64,000 nt of DNA, taken from WHTK01 sp965197795 (GTDB taxonomy: Bacteria; Chloroflexota; Dehalococcoidia; DSTF01; WHTK01). Position 1 is the stretch's first letter. Every line of letters begins with the position of its first letter. Location: contig OZ240228.1 of NCBI GenBank assembly GCA_965197795.1, positions 2,666,001 through 2,730,000 on the forward strand, given 5' to 3'. Below are positions 8,336-16,709 of this stretch, one piece after another. Position numbers and translations under genes: made by a program. The notes under the pieces were generated by a model, which was not told the origin of the DNA, ran no database searches, and saw only the letters and a program-made list of their open reading frames with translations.

Positions 8336-9640
8336 TCATCCCGCCACCGTCGGCGGCTTCGCAGCATCCTCTTCAACCGAAGGCCGCCGTGGCATTGGCA
8401 GGAAGTACAAGCAGACGAAGGCGAATCCGACCGCCACCGCGAAAAGCAAGAGACCTACCGTGTACGTGTCGAAAACGTCGAACGTGAACGCCATGACGAA
8501 CGGGCCTCCCGATAGGAGAATGGCACCGAACGGCCGGCCGACGCTGCTGATCGCGCCAACGTGCATCCGTCCAAAGAACGCCGCCCATACGAGGAAATGC
8601 AGCGGAATGTAGGCGCCCACGTAAAAGCCCACGATGAAGCCATAAACCAGAGCTGGAGCCCCGATGCTGTTCGGGACCAGCAAGATAGTCGGGATGCCCA
8701 GCGCGCCGTAGGCCGTCAGCAGCAGTAGCACGCTGCGCAGCGGCAGACGATTCGCCAGCAAGCCCCAGACCACCTTCGCGAGCATGGAGGCTATGCCGTA
8801 AGCAACCAGCGCTATCGCCGCGGTGTCAAAATCGAGGCCGCGCTCGACGAACATGTTCGTCAGGTTGGCCGGCAGTCCGTTGGCGGCGAGCGCCCCCACG
8901 CCGATCCCCACCATGAGGATCCAGAACGTCCTGGTGTGGAGTGCTTCGCGGCGGGTGAAACTCACTTCCTGTTGTCCGCGCGCTTCGCCCGTGCTCTCAA
9001 CCGGCGCCTCGTCGCCATCCGGCAGCAGGCCGATGTCCTCAGGCTGCCGTCGCAGAAACACCACTGGAAGCGCTGAGAACACGAACGCGAGCACAGCGAC
9101 GACTTGCCAGCTCGCACGCCAGCCGACGGCGCTGTCGAGGCCGATCAGGAGTGGCGGCATGATCAGCGCCGCAAGCCCCCCGCCCGCAGACGCCAGCGTT
9201 ACCGCAAGGCCGCGCTTACGGATAAACCACTTGGTGACGATGATGCCGGTGCCCGCCTGGCACGACTGGGCTACGCCACCGAGGACGCCAAACAGCAAGA
9301 TGAACTGCCACTCGGCGTTGACGCCGCTGATCAGTATCAGGGTGACAACGTTGATCACCGCGCCGATCGCGGCAAGAATTCGCACGCCGTGCCTGAGGTC
9401 AAAATACGGACCGATCATGGGCATGATTACGATCCCCATCCAACCCCGCAGGCTGACGGCGAAAAAGAAACCCGAGTTGTCCCAGCCCAACTCGTCCCGC
9501 ATCGGGACGGCGAACAGGCTGGCGGCCCAGGTCAAGCCGATGCCGAAAAACGCCGAGAAGAACCCGAGTCCGACGATCAGCCAACCGTAATAGAACGGCA
9601 GGCGGCCCTGCCAACCAGCGCCCGGCGGTGATGGAGCCAC
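8336..9640 (-). CDS. Major facilitator superfamily transporter
   Basis: 434-residue MFS permease with about 12 membrane segments and a central cytoplasmic loop (~205-230). Segment 1 'YYGWLIVGLGFFSAFFGIG' and 'SLFAVPMRDELGWDN' resemble the oxalate/formate and monocarboxylate-type MFS group. 'GRPFGAILLSGGPF' lies in the second half. It probably moves a small organic acid, but the substrate is not readable. It starts with GTG (9638-9640), 6 bases after the stop of the YHS gene, so the two form a leftward pair. Confidence 0.88.
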   Translation of the reverse strand: MAPSPPGAGWQGRLPFYYGWLIVGLGFFSAFFGIGLTWAASLFAVPMRDELGWDNSGFFFAVSLRGWMGIVIMPMIGPYFDLRHGVRILAAIGAVINVVTLILISGVNAEWQFILLFGVLGGVAQSCQAGTGIIVTKWFIRKRGLAVTLASAGGGLAALIMPPLLIGLDSAVGWRASWQVVAVLAFVFSALPVVFLRRQPEDIGLLPDGDEAPVESTGEARGQQEVSFTRREALHTRTFWILMVGIGVGALAANGLPANLTNMFVERGLDFDTAAIALVAYGIASMLAKVVWGLLANRLPLRSVLLLLTAYGALGIPTILLVPNSIGAPALVYGFIVGFYVGAYIPLHFLVWAAFFGRMHVGAISSVGRPFGAILLSGGPFVMAFTFDVFDTYTVGLLLFAVAVGFAFVCLYFLPMPRRPSVEEDAAKPPTVAG

Positions 9641-9646
9641 GCTGAC

Positions 9647-10150
9647 CTAACTTGGTCTTCTCAGCAGCCTGCCAATCAGCCCCCGTCGCTTCACGTACGC
9701 TCCGGGATTGGCATCGAACGACGCCTTACACGATTCGGCGCAGAAGTAGTAAGTAGCTCCCTGGTACATGCTGGAGGCCGCGGTGCCGGACGGTTCGATC
9801 ATCATGCCGCACACAACGTCTCGCACCAGCGTTTCGGCATGCGCGGCCTTCTCGGCCAGTTTTGCCTCGACCGAGCCGGGAGGCCAGGCCATCGCCGCTT
9901 CCGCGATCTCACCCCAGGGCAGGGTTACCGTCCCGAGGTCCCACTCATACTCGATATCAGGCTCCAGGTAGGGCCGGACCATCGCTTCCGCCTCGGAACC
10001 CACCCAGAGCTTGCGGCCGCAGCAGCAGGCGCCTGCCTTGCTCAACGGTTGGCCGGCGCTGTAGATCACGCCGCCAACGCAGCCGCACGGGCACTGGTAG
10101 TTGACGTGCGCCCTTCTCTCGCTGCTGCCGAGGCGAGTCGTGTACTGCAT
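9647..10150 (-). CDS. Cysteine-rich YHS-domain protein
   Basis: 167 residues from the ATG at 10148-10150, preceded by GGAAGG. The N-terminal part has a Cys cluster, 'YQCPCGCVGG' and 'GACCCGRKLWVG', suggesting metal or Fe-S binding. The C-terminal ~45 residues form a YHS domain ('DVVCGMMIEPSGTA', 'YYFCAESCKASFDANPGAY'), a metal-binding module found with heavy-metal ATPases and multicomponent oxygenases. The longer upstream frame is not needed. It is co-directional and almost contiguous with the MFS gene, and divergent from the SnoaL-like pair, hinting at a link to aromatic oxidation (inference). Confidence 0.82.
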   Translation of the reverse strand: MQYTTRLGSSERRAHVNYQCPCGCVGGVIYSAGQPLSKAGACCCGRKLWVGSEAEAMVRPYLEPDIEYEWDLGTVTLPWGEIAEAAMAWPPGSVEAKLAEKAAHAETLVRDVVCGMMIEPSGTAASSMYQGATYYFCAESCKASFDANPGAYVKRRGLIGRLLRRPS

Positions 10151-10253
10151 GCCTGCACCTTCCAGGGAATCTCCGTCCTGACATTCAACCGCCCCGGAAT
10201 TGTAACGTCTGGAGGAATTATGCTGTCGCCACCATGACGTTGAGGAGGAATCA

Positions 10254-10841
10254 GTGAGTAACCAGGCCCCTGACATCGACCGCTTGGCCGCCCTCGTGCA
10301 GCAGCACCAGGACCGCATCGAGATCGCCGACCTCTGCGCCAACTACTGCTACGCCATCGACGGTCGCGACCTCGACAAGCTATGCAGCCTGTTTATCGTC
10401 AAAGCCACCAACTCCGGTCGGCAAGGCCGCGAAGAAATACGCGCCTTCTTCGCCAATCGATTCAACCTCTGGGGTATGTCGTTCCATAGCCCGCTCTCTC
10501 ACGTCATCACGTTCGAAGACGCTGACCGTGCCACCGGCATCCTCACCGGCTACGCCGAGATGCAGATCGACGGTGAGTACTGGATCGCCGCCGCCCGCTA
10601 CGGCGACATCTACGTCCGCGACGATGGCGACTGGCGCTTCGCGGAACGCACGCCACGCTTCCACTACTACATGCGGCTCAGCGACTTCCCCGCCGGCTTC
10701 GAGGGACACGAACGCCGCCGTTACACGGCGCTCAACGCAATGCACGGCGGCGGCACCCAAACCGCACATCTGCCGGAAGAGCTGGAGACCTATCGCGAGT
10801 GGGTTCGTACCCACCCCGAAGCCAAACAGGGCATGGCCTAG
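10254..10841 (+). CDS. SnoaL-like / NTF2-fold protein
   Basis: 195 residues. Start GTG at 10254 has a strong GAGGAGGA site. Features of the SnoaL-like (NTF2 superfamily) fold: 'QDRIEIADLCANYCYAID', 'LDKLCSLF', 'GREEIRAFFANRF', 'SPLSHVITFEDAD' and 'DGDWRFAERTP'. Members include ring-hydroxylating dioxygenase beta-like subunits, dehydratases and isomerases, mostly small hydrophobic-substrate enzymes. The second SnoaL-like gene starts 14 bases after this stop, so they form an operon and may make a heteromer. Confidence 0.82.
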   Translation: MSNQAPDIDRLAALVQQHQDRIEIADLCANYCYAIDGRDLDKLCSLFIVKATNSGRQGREEIRAFFANRFNLWGMSFHSPLSHVITFEDADRATGILTGYAEMQIDGEYWIAAARYGDIYVRDDGDWRFAERTPRFHYYMRLSDFPAGFEGHERRRYTALNAMHGGGTQTAHLPEELETYREWVRTHPEAKQGMA

Positions 10842-10855
10842 ACAGGAGCGACATC

Positions 10856-11491
10856 ATGGATGAGGGCCGCATGAAGTACAACCAGCTCGCCCAGGGCAAC
10901 TGGAGCCCCTTCCTCTGGCTGGCGTCGCAAGACCGCGACGCGCCCGTAGCGCTGGAGGATCGAATCGCGCTTCTGGAGGCCGAGACCGACGTTCGCGACG
11001 TCCTGACCCGCTACGTCTACAACTGGGACGCCTGCGACCTCGAAGGCTGCGTCTCGATGTTCAGCGAAGACGCCGTGCTGATCACGACGCGCGGCACCTA
11101 CGAGGGCCGCGACGCGATCCACGCGAACTACGCAGGGATGGCGGCCGGCAAGCAGCCCGGAGAGGGCGAGGGATCGCTACACCGCCCCGTCAACGTCCTC
11201 GTCAGGATCGAGCCCGGCCTGCAACAGGCCTGGCTCGCCGCGTACTGGCACGTCGTGGCGCAGGTGCGCTCGCTGCTGGGCAACTATTTCATGCGCCTGG
11301 TCAGGACCGATGCCGGCTGGCGCATCGCCGACTGCCGCATCGCCTGGGACTTCTACTCCCAGCACGAGCTGCCCACCGAGCCTTATCCGACGCTCGACAA
11401 CGCCCTGGGCAAGCCCACCAACCCGAAGACAGCCTTCGATTGGACGGGTCGCGGCGGGCCGGACGCCTTCCGGCTCGGCGCACGCGAATAA
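10856..11491 (+). CDS. SnoaL-like / NTF2-fold protein, paralogue of upstream gene
   Basis: 211 residues from the ATG at 10856 with AGGAG nearby. The family signature is 'DVRDVLTRYVYNWDACDLE', 'CVSMFSEDAVLITT', 'GRDAIHANYAG' and 'DAGWRIADCRIAW'. It is only distantly similar to the preceding protein. Both are probably soluble catalytic or binding subunits for one pathway in the region that also holds a LigB-type dioxygenase. The specific reaction cannot be read. Confidence 0.82.
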   Translation: MDEGRMKYNQLAQGNWSPFLWLASQDRDAPVALEDRIALLEAETDVRDVLTRYVYNWDACDLEGCVSMFSEDAVLITTRGTYEGRDAIHANYAGMAAGKQPGEGEGSLHRPVNVLVRIEPGLQQAWLAAYWHVVAQVRSLLGNYFMRLVRTDAGWRIADCRIAWDFYSQHELPTEPYPTLDNALGKPTNPKTAFDWTGRGGPDAFRLGARE

Positions 11492-11831
11492 CGATCAAGG
11501 AAAGTGGCTCAAGCGTCGCGGACTAGAACAGCGCGTCCGCCGCAACCGATGACGTGATTTGCCGTGATTCAGGCTTCTTCTGGTGCTCACGAAACAGAAT
11601 CAGCACACGGATTTGGCGCCGCCAAGCAGAATTCGCTGTAAAGCGGTGGCAGGGTGTCGCCTCGGCGTTTCGCAAAGGGTCTTCCCGTGCTCCGGAGTTC
11701 CTCGTCCTAAAGGAAACGAAACATCGCAGATCTTGTCCAGGTCAGGCCTGCGGGACCGGGCACCAAGCCTCGATAATTAAAGTAGATGAAACCTTGTAGG
11801 GCTCACCTACAGGTTGAGGGCGAGATTGCTA
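11492..11831. other. Gene-free stretch
   Basis: 340 bases with short frames lacking family motifs and no clear ribosome sites. A small inverted repeat (CTTGTAGG ... CCTACAGG) sits at about 11793-11812 before the FnIII lipoprotein gene. Nothing else supported. Confidence 0.4.
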
Positions 11832-12277
11832 ATGCACCGGAGTCAGTTTTCCCTGCCTTTGACGATTGCGATAGCCGCTAGCCTCGTTTTGGGCACAGGA
11901 CCTGTCGCGTGTCGTGGAGCGTCCGAGAATGGAATAACCGCAGAATTGGACGCGTGATCCAGCCCTTCCCTCCAGGTAGTGTGGTCGCAAGTCGGGGAAA
12001 CGACAGTATCACCGTCGAGTGGACGGGAACTCTGATAAATGTATTTCAATACAACATCTACCGTCGGGTCGCAGCCGAGGTGGCCTGGATCCACGTTGGA
12101 AGCGTGAAACCGACCAGTAACAAAGACGAGACGCAGGCATACCTAGATGAAACAGCGGTTAGCGGGATCAGCTACATCTATGGAGTGACCAGGGTTAAGA
12201 CCATCTATACATCTTCACCACCGGGTCCAGGTCCTGAGAGCCCTAAACGAGAGAGTCCGGCTGTCGTAGCCCCATAG
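11832..12277 (+). pseudogene. Fibronectin type III-like lipoprotein, frameshifted
   Basis: Reading from the ATG at 11832 gives a lipoprotein signal ('LPLTIAIAASLVLG', then 'PVACRG') but hits a stop at ~11955. A second frame through the same DNA reads an FnIII-like domain: 'GNDSITVEWTG', 'QYNIYRRVAAEVAWIHVGS', 'YLDETAVSGISYIYGVTRV', ending in Pro/Ser at 12277. Joined by a one-base shift between about 11905 and 11950, these make one ~148-residue secreted protein. Neither half alone is a sensible protein. Confidence 0.6.
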
Positions 12278-12582
12278 GCGTCCCGAAGGCGCCCCTACCT
12301 GATGACCGGTCCGCTGATTGCCCAAGATTCCCGAAGCTGGTGTGCTTCATCCTGGCAACCGGATATTCAAAAAGAGCCTGATCGCTCCTATCAATCCCGT
12401 CGGTTCAGGGTTCTATCGATACCAGCCTCAGCAACGGGACCGAGCTACCATCAAAGCCTTCCAGGCGTAACTGCCGTGGATCGGAGTGCTGGACCGGTTC
12501 AGCTGGCCAGTTAAACGTGCTGCGGTTCGGCCGAGTGCACCTCAGGCGCGCTCCACCACGACGACCTCACGGCCAACCGCGT
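12278..12582. other. Gene-free stretch
   Basis: 305 bases between the FnIII remnant and the convergent HD-domain gene. No motif-bearing frame, no hairpin terminator and no repeat-family copy recognised. Confidence 0.4.
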
Positions 12583-13134
12583 CTAGGGGTTGAGGCCGAT
12601 CTCGCCCGCCACCGGCTTCAGCGCATCGATTACGAAGCTGACGTGCTCGTCGAAGTCGGCGTCCAGCTGCGCCGCGCCGTTCCAGATGTCGTCCCGGATC
12701 ACGCTGCGCGCGAAGCTCTTGTCTTTCAGCTTCTTACGCACGCTGGCCGCGTCCAGTTCGGACAGGCTCCTGGTCGGCCGCACCAGCGTGCAGGCGATGA
12801 CGAAGCCGGTGAGCTCATCCACCGCGAAGATCATCTTGTCCATCATCGAGCGCCGCTCGTAGCCGGTGAAGTCGGCGTGGCACTGGATCGCGTAGACGAT
12901 CTCGTCCGGGACCTCACGCGCCTCAAGGATCTCCCTGCCCTTCATGGGGTGCTCGTCCGGGAACATCTCATAGTCGAAGTCATGCAGCAGGCCGACCAGG
13001 CCCCAGGTCTCCTCATCGCCGCCGTGCTGCCTCGCCTCAGCCCGCATCACCGTCTCGACCGAGATCGCGTGGCGCCGCAGCCCTTCGGTCTGGGTGTATT
13101 CGCAGAGCAGCTCCCACGCCTCTTCCCGCTTCAT
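12583..13134 (-). CDS. HD-domain (HDIG-type) phosphohydrolase
   Basis: 183 residues. Metal-binding HD motif: a His in 'LRRHAISVETVMRA', then the 'LLHDFDYEMFP' HD dyad, followed by 'HPMKGREIL', 'AIQCHADFTG' and an Asp in 'IFAVDELTG'. Such small HDIG proteins are predicted metal-dependent phosphohydrolases acting on nucleotides or phosphoesters. Start ATG 13132-13134 has a GAGGG site. It begins 10 bases after the stop of the LigB-like gene on the same strand, so the pair is an operon. Confidence 0.88.
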   Translation of the reverse strand: MKREEAWELLCEYTQTEGLRRHAISVETVMRAEARQHGGDEETWGLVGLLHDFDYEMFPDEHPMKGREILEAREVPDEIVYAIQCHADFTGYERRSMMDKMIFAVDELTGFVIACTLVRPTRSLSELDAASVRKKLKDKSFARSVIRDDIWNGAAQLDADFDEHVSFVIDALKPVAGEIGLNP

Positions 13135-13144
13135 CGGCCCACCC

Positions 13145-14128
13145 TCAGCTCCAGTACGCGAAGCCCATGCCGCAGCCGGTGCCCCCGGCCGAGCGATAGG
13201 CGGGGATGTAGTCCAACGGCTGCATCTTGAGGCCCTTCAGCGCGCCCGCCGCCGAGAACCAGACGCGCGACTGGCCGTTACCGCCCTGCAGCCGTTCTTC
13301 CGGCACCGAGGTCAGCTTGGCAGCGTCGTCCTTGGCGCACGACTCGAAGATACGGCGGTCCATCTCCTCGTCGATCACGGCGTGGCTGAAGCCGCCGATC
13401 GCGACGACGCCGACCCGTACGTCCCCCGGCCACTCCGCCACCGCCTCCGCGATCGCCTGGCCCAGCCGGTACAGACGCCGCGGCGAAGGCGCGTTCGGCG
13501 GGTAGCTGCCGTTGACCACGAAGGGGATCGCCGGCACCTGCTTGCCCTGCAGCAATCGCGTGTTCATGAAGCCGAGGTGATGGCCCAGGCTCTTGCCCTC
13601 GCCCAGCTTGGTCGCCCGCGAAAGCTCTAGGTCGTTGGCTGTCAGGTGGCGCAGGATGTGCTCGCCCAGGTCCGGCGATCCGGCCAAGTCCAGCGGCTCC
13701 TCGCCGTAGGCCCAGGCTGCCGCTTTCGCCTGTGGCGCCGATTGCTCGCTAATCGGCCTTGGGCGGTAAGGCACCGTCTCGCCGTGGACGCACAGCACCG
13801 CCGGCCAGTTGTCGACGTCGAACAGCGCGTGCTCGTCATCGGCGAAGTAGACCAGCGCGTCCAGCTCCGTTTCCTGCATCCGCTTGCCGATGCTGGCGAT
13901 GTGCTCCTGGCAGGCCTTATGGCGCTTGGCCTGCTCCTCCGGCGCGATCGCCTTCTGCACCGACGGGTCTGCCATCTCCAGCAGCTCGTCATACGAATGA
14001 CTCTGCCCGTCCGCGCCGATCAGCGCGCGGGCGTTCTGATCCCGCTCGCCCATCGTGGCCCACATCTCCGGCGGCACGTGTAGCTGCGGACTAAACGAAG
14101 TAGCAAATCCCGCGACAATCTGAGCCAT
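13145..14128 (-). CDS. Class III extradiol ring-cleavage dioxygenase-like protein (LigB family)
   Basis: 327 residues of the LigB-type fold: 'ALVYFADDEHALFDVDNWPA', 'GEGKSLGHHLGFMN', 'AIPFVVNGSYPPN', 'VVAIGGFSHAVIDEEMD' and 'PAYRSAGGTGCGMGF'. LigB enzymes cleave catechol-type rings with non-haem Fe(II). The second His (DEHALF) and the GGFSH His are present. At the first metal-ligand position, where LigB has S-S-H-x-P, this protein reads T-S-F-S-P, so one expected ligand seems replaced by Phe (by eye). It may be inactive or altered in chemistry. Good GGAGG site before ATG. Possibly part of an aromatic degradation operon with the SnoaL-like genes. Confidence 0.8.
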   Translation of the reverse strand: MAQIVAGFATSFSPQLHVPPEMWATMGERDQNARALIGADGQSHSYDELLEMADPSVQKAIAPEEQAKRHKACQEHIASIGKRMQETELDALVYFADDEHALFDVDNWPAVLCVHGETVPYRPRPISEQSAPQAKAAAWAYGEEPLDLAGSPDLGEHILRHLTANDLELSRATKLGEGKSLGHHLGFMNTRLLQGKQVPAIPFVVNGSYPPNAPSPRRLYRLGQAIAEAVAEWPGDVRVGVVAIGGFSHAVIDEEMDRRIFESCAKDDAAKLTSVPEERLQGGNGQSRVWFSAAGALKGLKMQPLDYIPAYRSAGGTGCGMGFAYWS

Positions 14129-14318
14129 CTCGACCTCCAGTCTGAATCCAGGTGCATAGACTCAGACGGCGTCGTCGCAATGTCAACCGCAACCAGGGAC
14201 GCGGATCACCCTTCGCGCCGTGCTGTGTGCCAGCCGTCGATGCGTCAGTTCGGACAGAGACCCTCTAAACCCGCGATCAGGCCAACCCAGCTCGAACCAG
14301 GAAGCCGCTCCGCTGGGG

Positions 14319-14642
14319 CTATCTCTCAGCCTGGATCGCGGCGTCGATCGCCTTTTCCACCCACTCCCTCTCGGGAGCTCCGCTCAGGCCGGCATCAGTC
14401 ATGTAGACGCGACACCTTGGTGCGTAGTCTCCCGGATCTTCGAAGCCAGGTTCTACGTCTTGATCGTTGATCCGAATCGTAGGGCTGCCGGGGAAGCGCA
14501 GACGTCCCGCCAGTCCGGGCTCGGTGACGTCGAGATCCTCCACGGCGGTGGTGATGTTCCGTTGCTTCAGCACATCGATTAGCAGTCCACGTGTGTCTTC
14601 GTGATTCGGGCAATCGTCGAACCAGAGAAACTCGATCTTCAT
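14319..14642 (-). CDS. Thioredoxin-fold-like small protein of metal-resistance loci
   Basis: 107 residues from the ATG at 14640-14642. 'MKIEFLWFDDCPNHEDTR' with a single Cys, then 'RFPGSPTIRINDQDVEP' (cis-Pro loop) and 'CRVYMTDAGLSGAPERE'. This thioredoxin-like family is often annotated beside mercury or arsenic genes. It is the last gene of a leftward unit (frameshifted membrane protein, then this gene) driven by the MerR-type operator at 15042-15072. A role in metal or thiol binding is plausible but unproven. Confidence 0.72.
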   Translation of the reverse strand: MKIEFLWFDDCPNHEDTRGLLIDVLKQRNITTAVEDLDVTEPGLAGRLRFPGSPTIRINDQDVEPGFEDPGDYAPRCRVYMTDAGLSGAPEREWVEKAIDAAIQAER

Positions 14643-14684
14643 TCTTCTAACCCTTATTGAACGCATTACGGCCCGTATCTGTTA

Positions 14685-15011
14685 TCAACCCAACGCACCT
14701 TCGAACCGCAGTACCCAGAGCGTGACGACTGTAGCGGTCGAAGCGAACAACACGAGCAGCGACCGCCACTACCAGCTGCTGCGCAGGCCGTGCCTGAGTT
14801 GCAGCCACCAGGCGCGTGTCAGGAAAGCCGCGCCCAGTACCGCGATCGGGATCGTGACCACCTGCAACGCAGGTGCCAGGGCCGCGCCTGTCCCGGCTGC
14901 ACCGAGTAGGCCGAGCAGCCCCGGGGCCACTCATCACCAGGGCAGCGGGGCCAATCCGCTCAGCGGACCAAACAGCCGCTCGAACTCCAGTAGACTCTTT
15001 AGCTTTGCCAT
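14685..15011 (-). pseudogene. Small integral membrane protein remnant of a MerR-controlled operon
   Basis: Starts well: GGGAGG then ATG at 15009-15011, 'MAKLKSLLEFERLFGPLSG', but stops after 25 codons. A shifted frame continues with two hydrophobic segments: 'VAPGLLGLLGAAGTGAALAP' with 'LQVVTIPIAVLGAAFLTRA', then 'SLLVLFASTATVVTLWVLR', interrupted by an in-frame TAG. Two lesions (one frameshift, one stop) make this a clear pseudogene. Position under the MerR-type promoter suggests a metal-ion transport or resistance protein (inference). Confidence 0.65.
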
Positions 15012-15041
15012 CTTTGCCTCCCGACATTTGACTCTAGCGCC

Positions 15042-15072
15042 ATGCTAAAGATTAGAGTTAATCCAATGTCAA
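15042..15072 (-). promoter_or_regulatory. MerR-type operator/promoter with 19-bp spacer
   Basis: On the minus strand a perfect -35 TTGACA (15072-15067) is separated by exactly 19 bp from a -10 TAGCAT (15047-15042). The spacer contains the dyad GATTA-N4-TAATC (15063-15050). The overlong spacer with a central dyad is the hallmark of promoters that MerR-family activators untwist. It points at the membrane-protein remnant and lies just before the merR-like gene. Confidence 0.85.
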
Positions 15073-15083
15073 GAGGTGGAAGC

Positions 15084-15520
15084 ATGATATCAAACGAGCG
15101 GCCGAAGCGGCCGGTCTTACGCCGGACACGATTCGGTTCTACGAAAAGGCAGGCGTCCTGCCACGACCGCCGCGTCAGGCCAATCGCTACCGCGAGTACA
15201 CCGTGGAGCACGTTGCGACCCTACGGCTGGCACGAGGACTAAAGCAGCTGGGCGTTTCGTTGCAGAACGTACGGCCATTACTCGAGGTCGCCCACAGCGG
15301 GCGCTGCGGCGAAATCCGCGGTCAGCTGCTCCACACGCTTAGTGGCTCACTCGCCAAGATCGATGCCGAGATTGCCGGTCTTCAGGAAACGCGCCAGCAC
15401 GCCTCGCTAATGTACGAATCGTTGAAGTCGATGCGACCGAACGAGGCAGCGGTACCCGGCATGGAGGCATGTCCATGCATCCAACACCTGGTCGAGGATC
15501 CGGCCCCCACCCTTCCCTGA
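15084..15520 (+). pseudogene. MerR-family metal-responsive regulator, one-base break at the start codon
   Basis: The winged-helix domain reads 'DIKRAAEAAGLTPDTIRFYE' then 'KAGVLPRPPRQANRYREY', followed by the dimerisation helix and a Cys-bearing C-terminus ('HSGRCGEIRGQ', 'MEACPCIQHL') like mercury/zinc/copper MerR proteins. The only upstream ATG (15084) is one base out of frame, and no ATG, GTG or TTG exists in the HTH frame between the TAA at 15059 and the domain. One inserted base would give a normal start with AGAGG ribosome site. The shorter GTG frame (15203) would lack the HTH. Either a very recent inactivation or a sequence error. Confidence 0.75.
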
Positions 15521-15612
15521 TTACTTCAGGCGACGTGGACTTACCTGCTCGCGGCATGCGCTCGCACGAATCACATCAGCCAGGCGTACCAGCCGCGGAG
15601 TAAGCTATCGCC

Positions 15613-16215
15613 ATGCTGAACTCAGAGCGCTTCCGCCAGCCCACTTACCAGATCCGTCGCAAGGTCCTCAAGATCTTCGGCGGCAGCTTCGACGTCTACG
15701 GCCCAGATGGCGACCTCGTCCTCTTCGCCAGCCAGAGGGCCTTCAAGCTCAAGGAGGACATCCGCCTCTACTCCGACAAGCAGAAGACCGAGGATCTCCT
15801 CGTGATCAAGGCGCGCAACATCATCGACTTCAGCGCCGCCTACGACGTCGAGGACCCGACGACCGGCCGCAAGCTCGGCGCGTTTAAGCGTCGCGGCTGG
15901 AGTTCCCTCTTCCGCGACCAGTGGATCGTCATGGACGACAACGACAACGAGGTCGGTTTCATCAAGGAAGACAGCGCCGCCATGGCCCTCCTGCGTCGCT
16001 TCATCTCGCTGATTCCCCAGAAGTACCACTGTGAGGTCAACGGCGCCGAGGTCTGCACCTACCGGCAGAACTTCAACCCCTTCGTCTACAAGCTCAACAT
16101 CGACTTCGCCGAGACGGGCTCGGCGCCGGACAAGCGCCTGATCATCTCCGGCGCCGTCCTGCTCGCCGCGATCGAGGGCAAGCAGAGCGGTGGTGGCGGC
16201 GGCTTCGGCATCTAG
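15613..16215 (+). CDS. LURP-one-related / Tubby-like C-terminal fold protein
   Basis: 200 residues. 'QIRRKVLKIFGGSFDVYGPD' and 'FASQRAFKLKEDIRLYSD', repeated beta strands with 'LLVIKARNIIDFSAAYDV' and 'RRGWSSLFRDQWIVMDDND', match the LURP-one-related family (phospholipid-scramblase-like beta barrel around a central helix). The C-terminal hydrophobic helix 'KRLIISGAVLLAAIEGK' is typical; a Gly-rich tail ends the protein. Function in bacteria is unknown, with possible membrane association. It stands alone, followed by repeat-rich DNA. Confidence 0.8.
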   Translation: MLNSERFRQPTYQIRRKVLKIFGGSFDVYGPDGDLVLFASQRAFKLKEDIRLYSDKQKTEDLLVIKARNIIDFSAAYDVEDPTTGRKLGAFKRRGWSSLFRDQWIVMDDNDNEVGFIKEDSAAMALLRRFISLIPQKYHCEVNGAEVCTYRQNFNPFVYKLNIDFAETGSAPDKRLIISGAVLLAAIEGKQSGGGGGFGI

Positions 16216-16251
16216 CTGGCCAACGCACCCTTGCCAACGTCTGCCAGCCGG

Positions 16252-16488
16252 CCAAACCCTCACTGTCGTCCTGGAGCCGCGTCAGCGGCGAAGGACCAAA
16301 GCGCCACGTCGGCACTCAGCGACCGCGTCGAGGCGCCATCACCCCGCCCGTCAGACTTCAGTCCGACCACGAAAGCGCCGCCGGCCAGCTTCCGCAGGCC
16401 AACCCTCACTGTCGTCCTGGAGCCGCGTCGCGGCGAAGGGCCAAAGCGCCACGTCCGCACTCAGCGACCGCGTCGAGGCGCCATCACT
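16252..16488 (+). repeat. Two direct ~90-bp repeats, each containing an RF1 copy (copies 2 and 3)
   Basis: The block AACCCTCACTGTCGTCCTGG ... GCGAAGG-CCAAAGCGCCACGTC-GCACTCAGCGACCGCGTCG-AGGCGCCATCAC occurs at about 16254-16348 and again at 16400-16488 (period ~146). RF1 cores are 16264-16302 and 16410-16447. A third, degenerate core lies at 16555-16595. Confidence 0.85.
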
Positions 16489-16620
16489 CCCGCCCACCGA
16501 ACTTCAGATGCGCTGACCAAATCGACAGCGGCGCGCTTCAAGCCGACCAACCCTCGTTGTCGTCCTGGAGTCGGCCCGGAGCCGAAGGACCTCAGCCTCA
16601 CCACGAAAGCCCACAACATC

Positions 16621-16676
16621 AACAGCCCCTCGCCTCATGGAGGAGAGGGGCGCGCGGCAGGGCAGGAGAGGTCCTG
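16621..16676 (+). repeat. Dispersed repeat family RF2, copy 1
   Basis: Variant of CCCTCTCC-(n)-GGAGAGGGGCGCGCGGCAG-(n)-GGAGAGGT, an inverted-repeat head followed by a GCGCGCGGCAG core and a purine-rich tail. Other copies: 17698-17750, 17812-17866, 23993-24041, 24941-24995. Confidence 0.75.
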
Positions 16677-16709
16677 CCCTGTGTTTCAGTTCTTTGCCCG
16701 TACGCCCGC

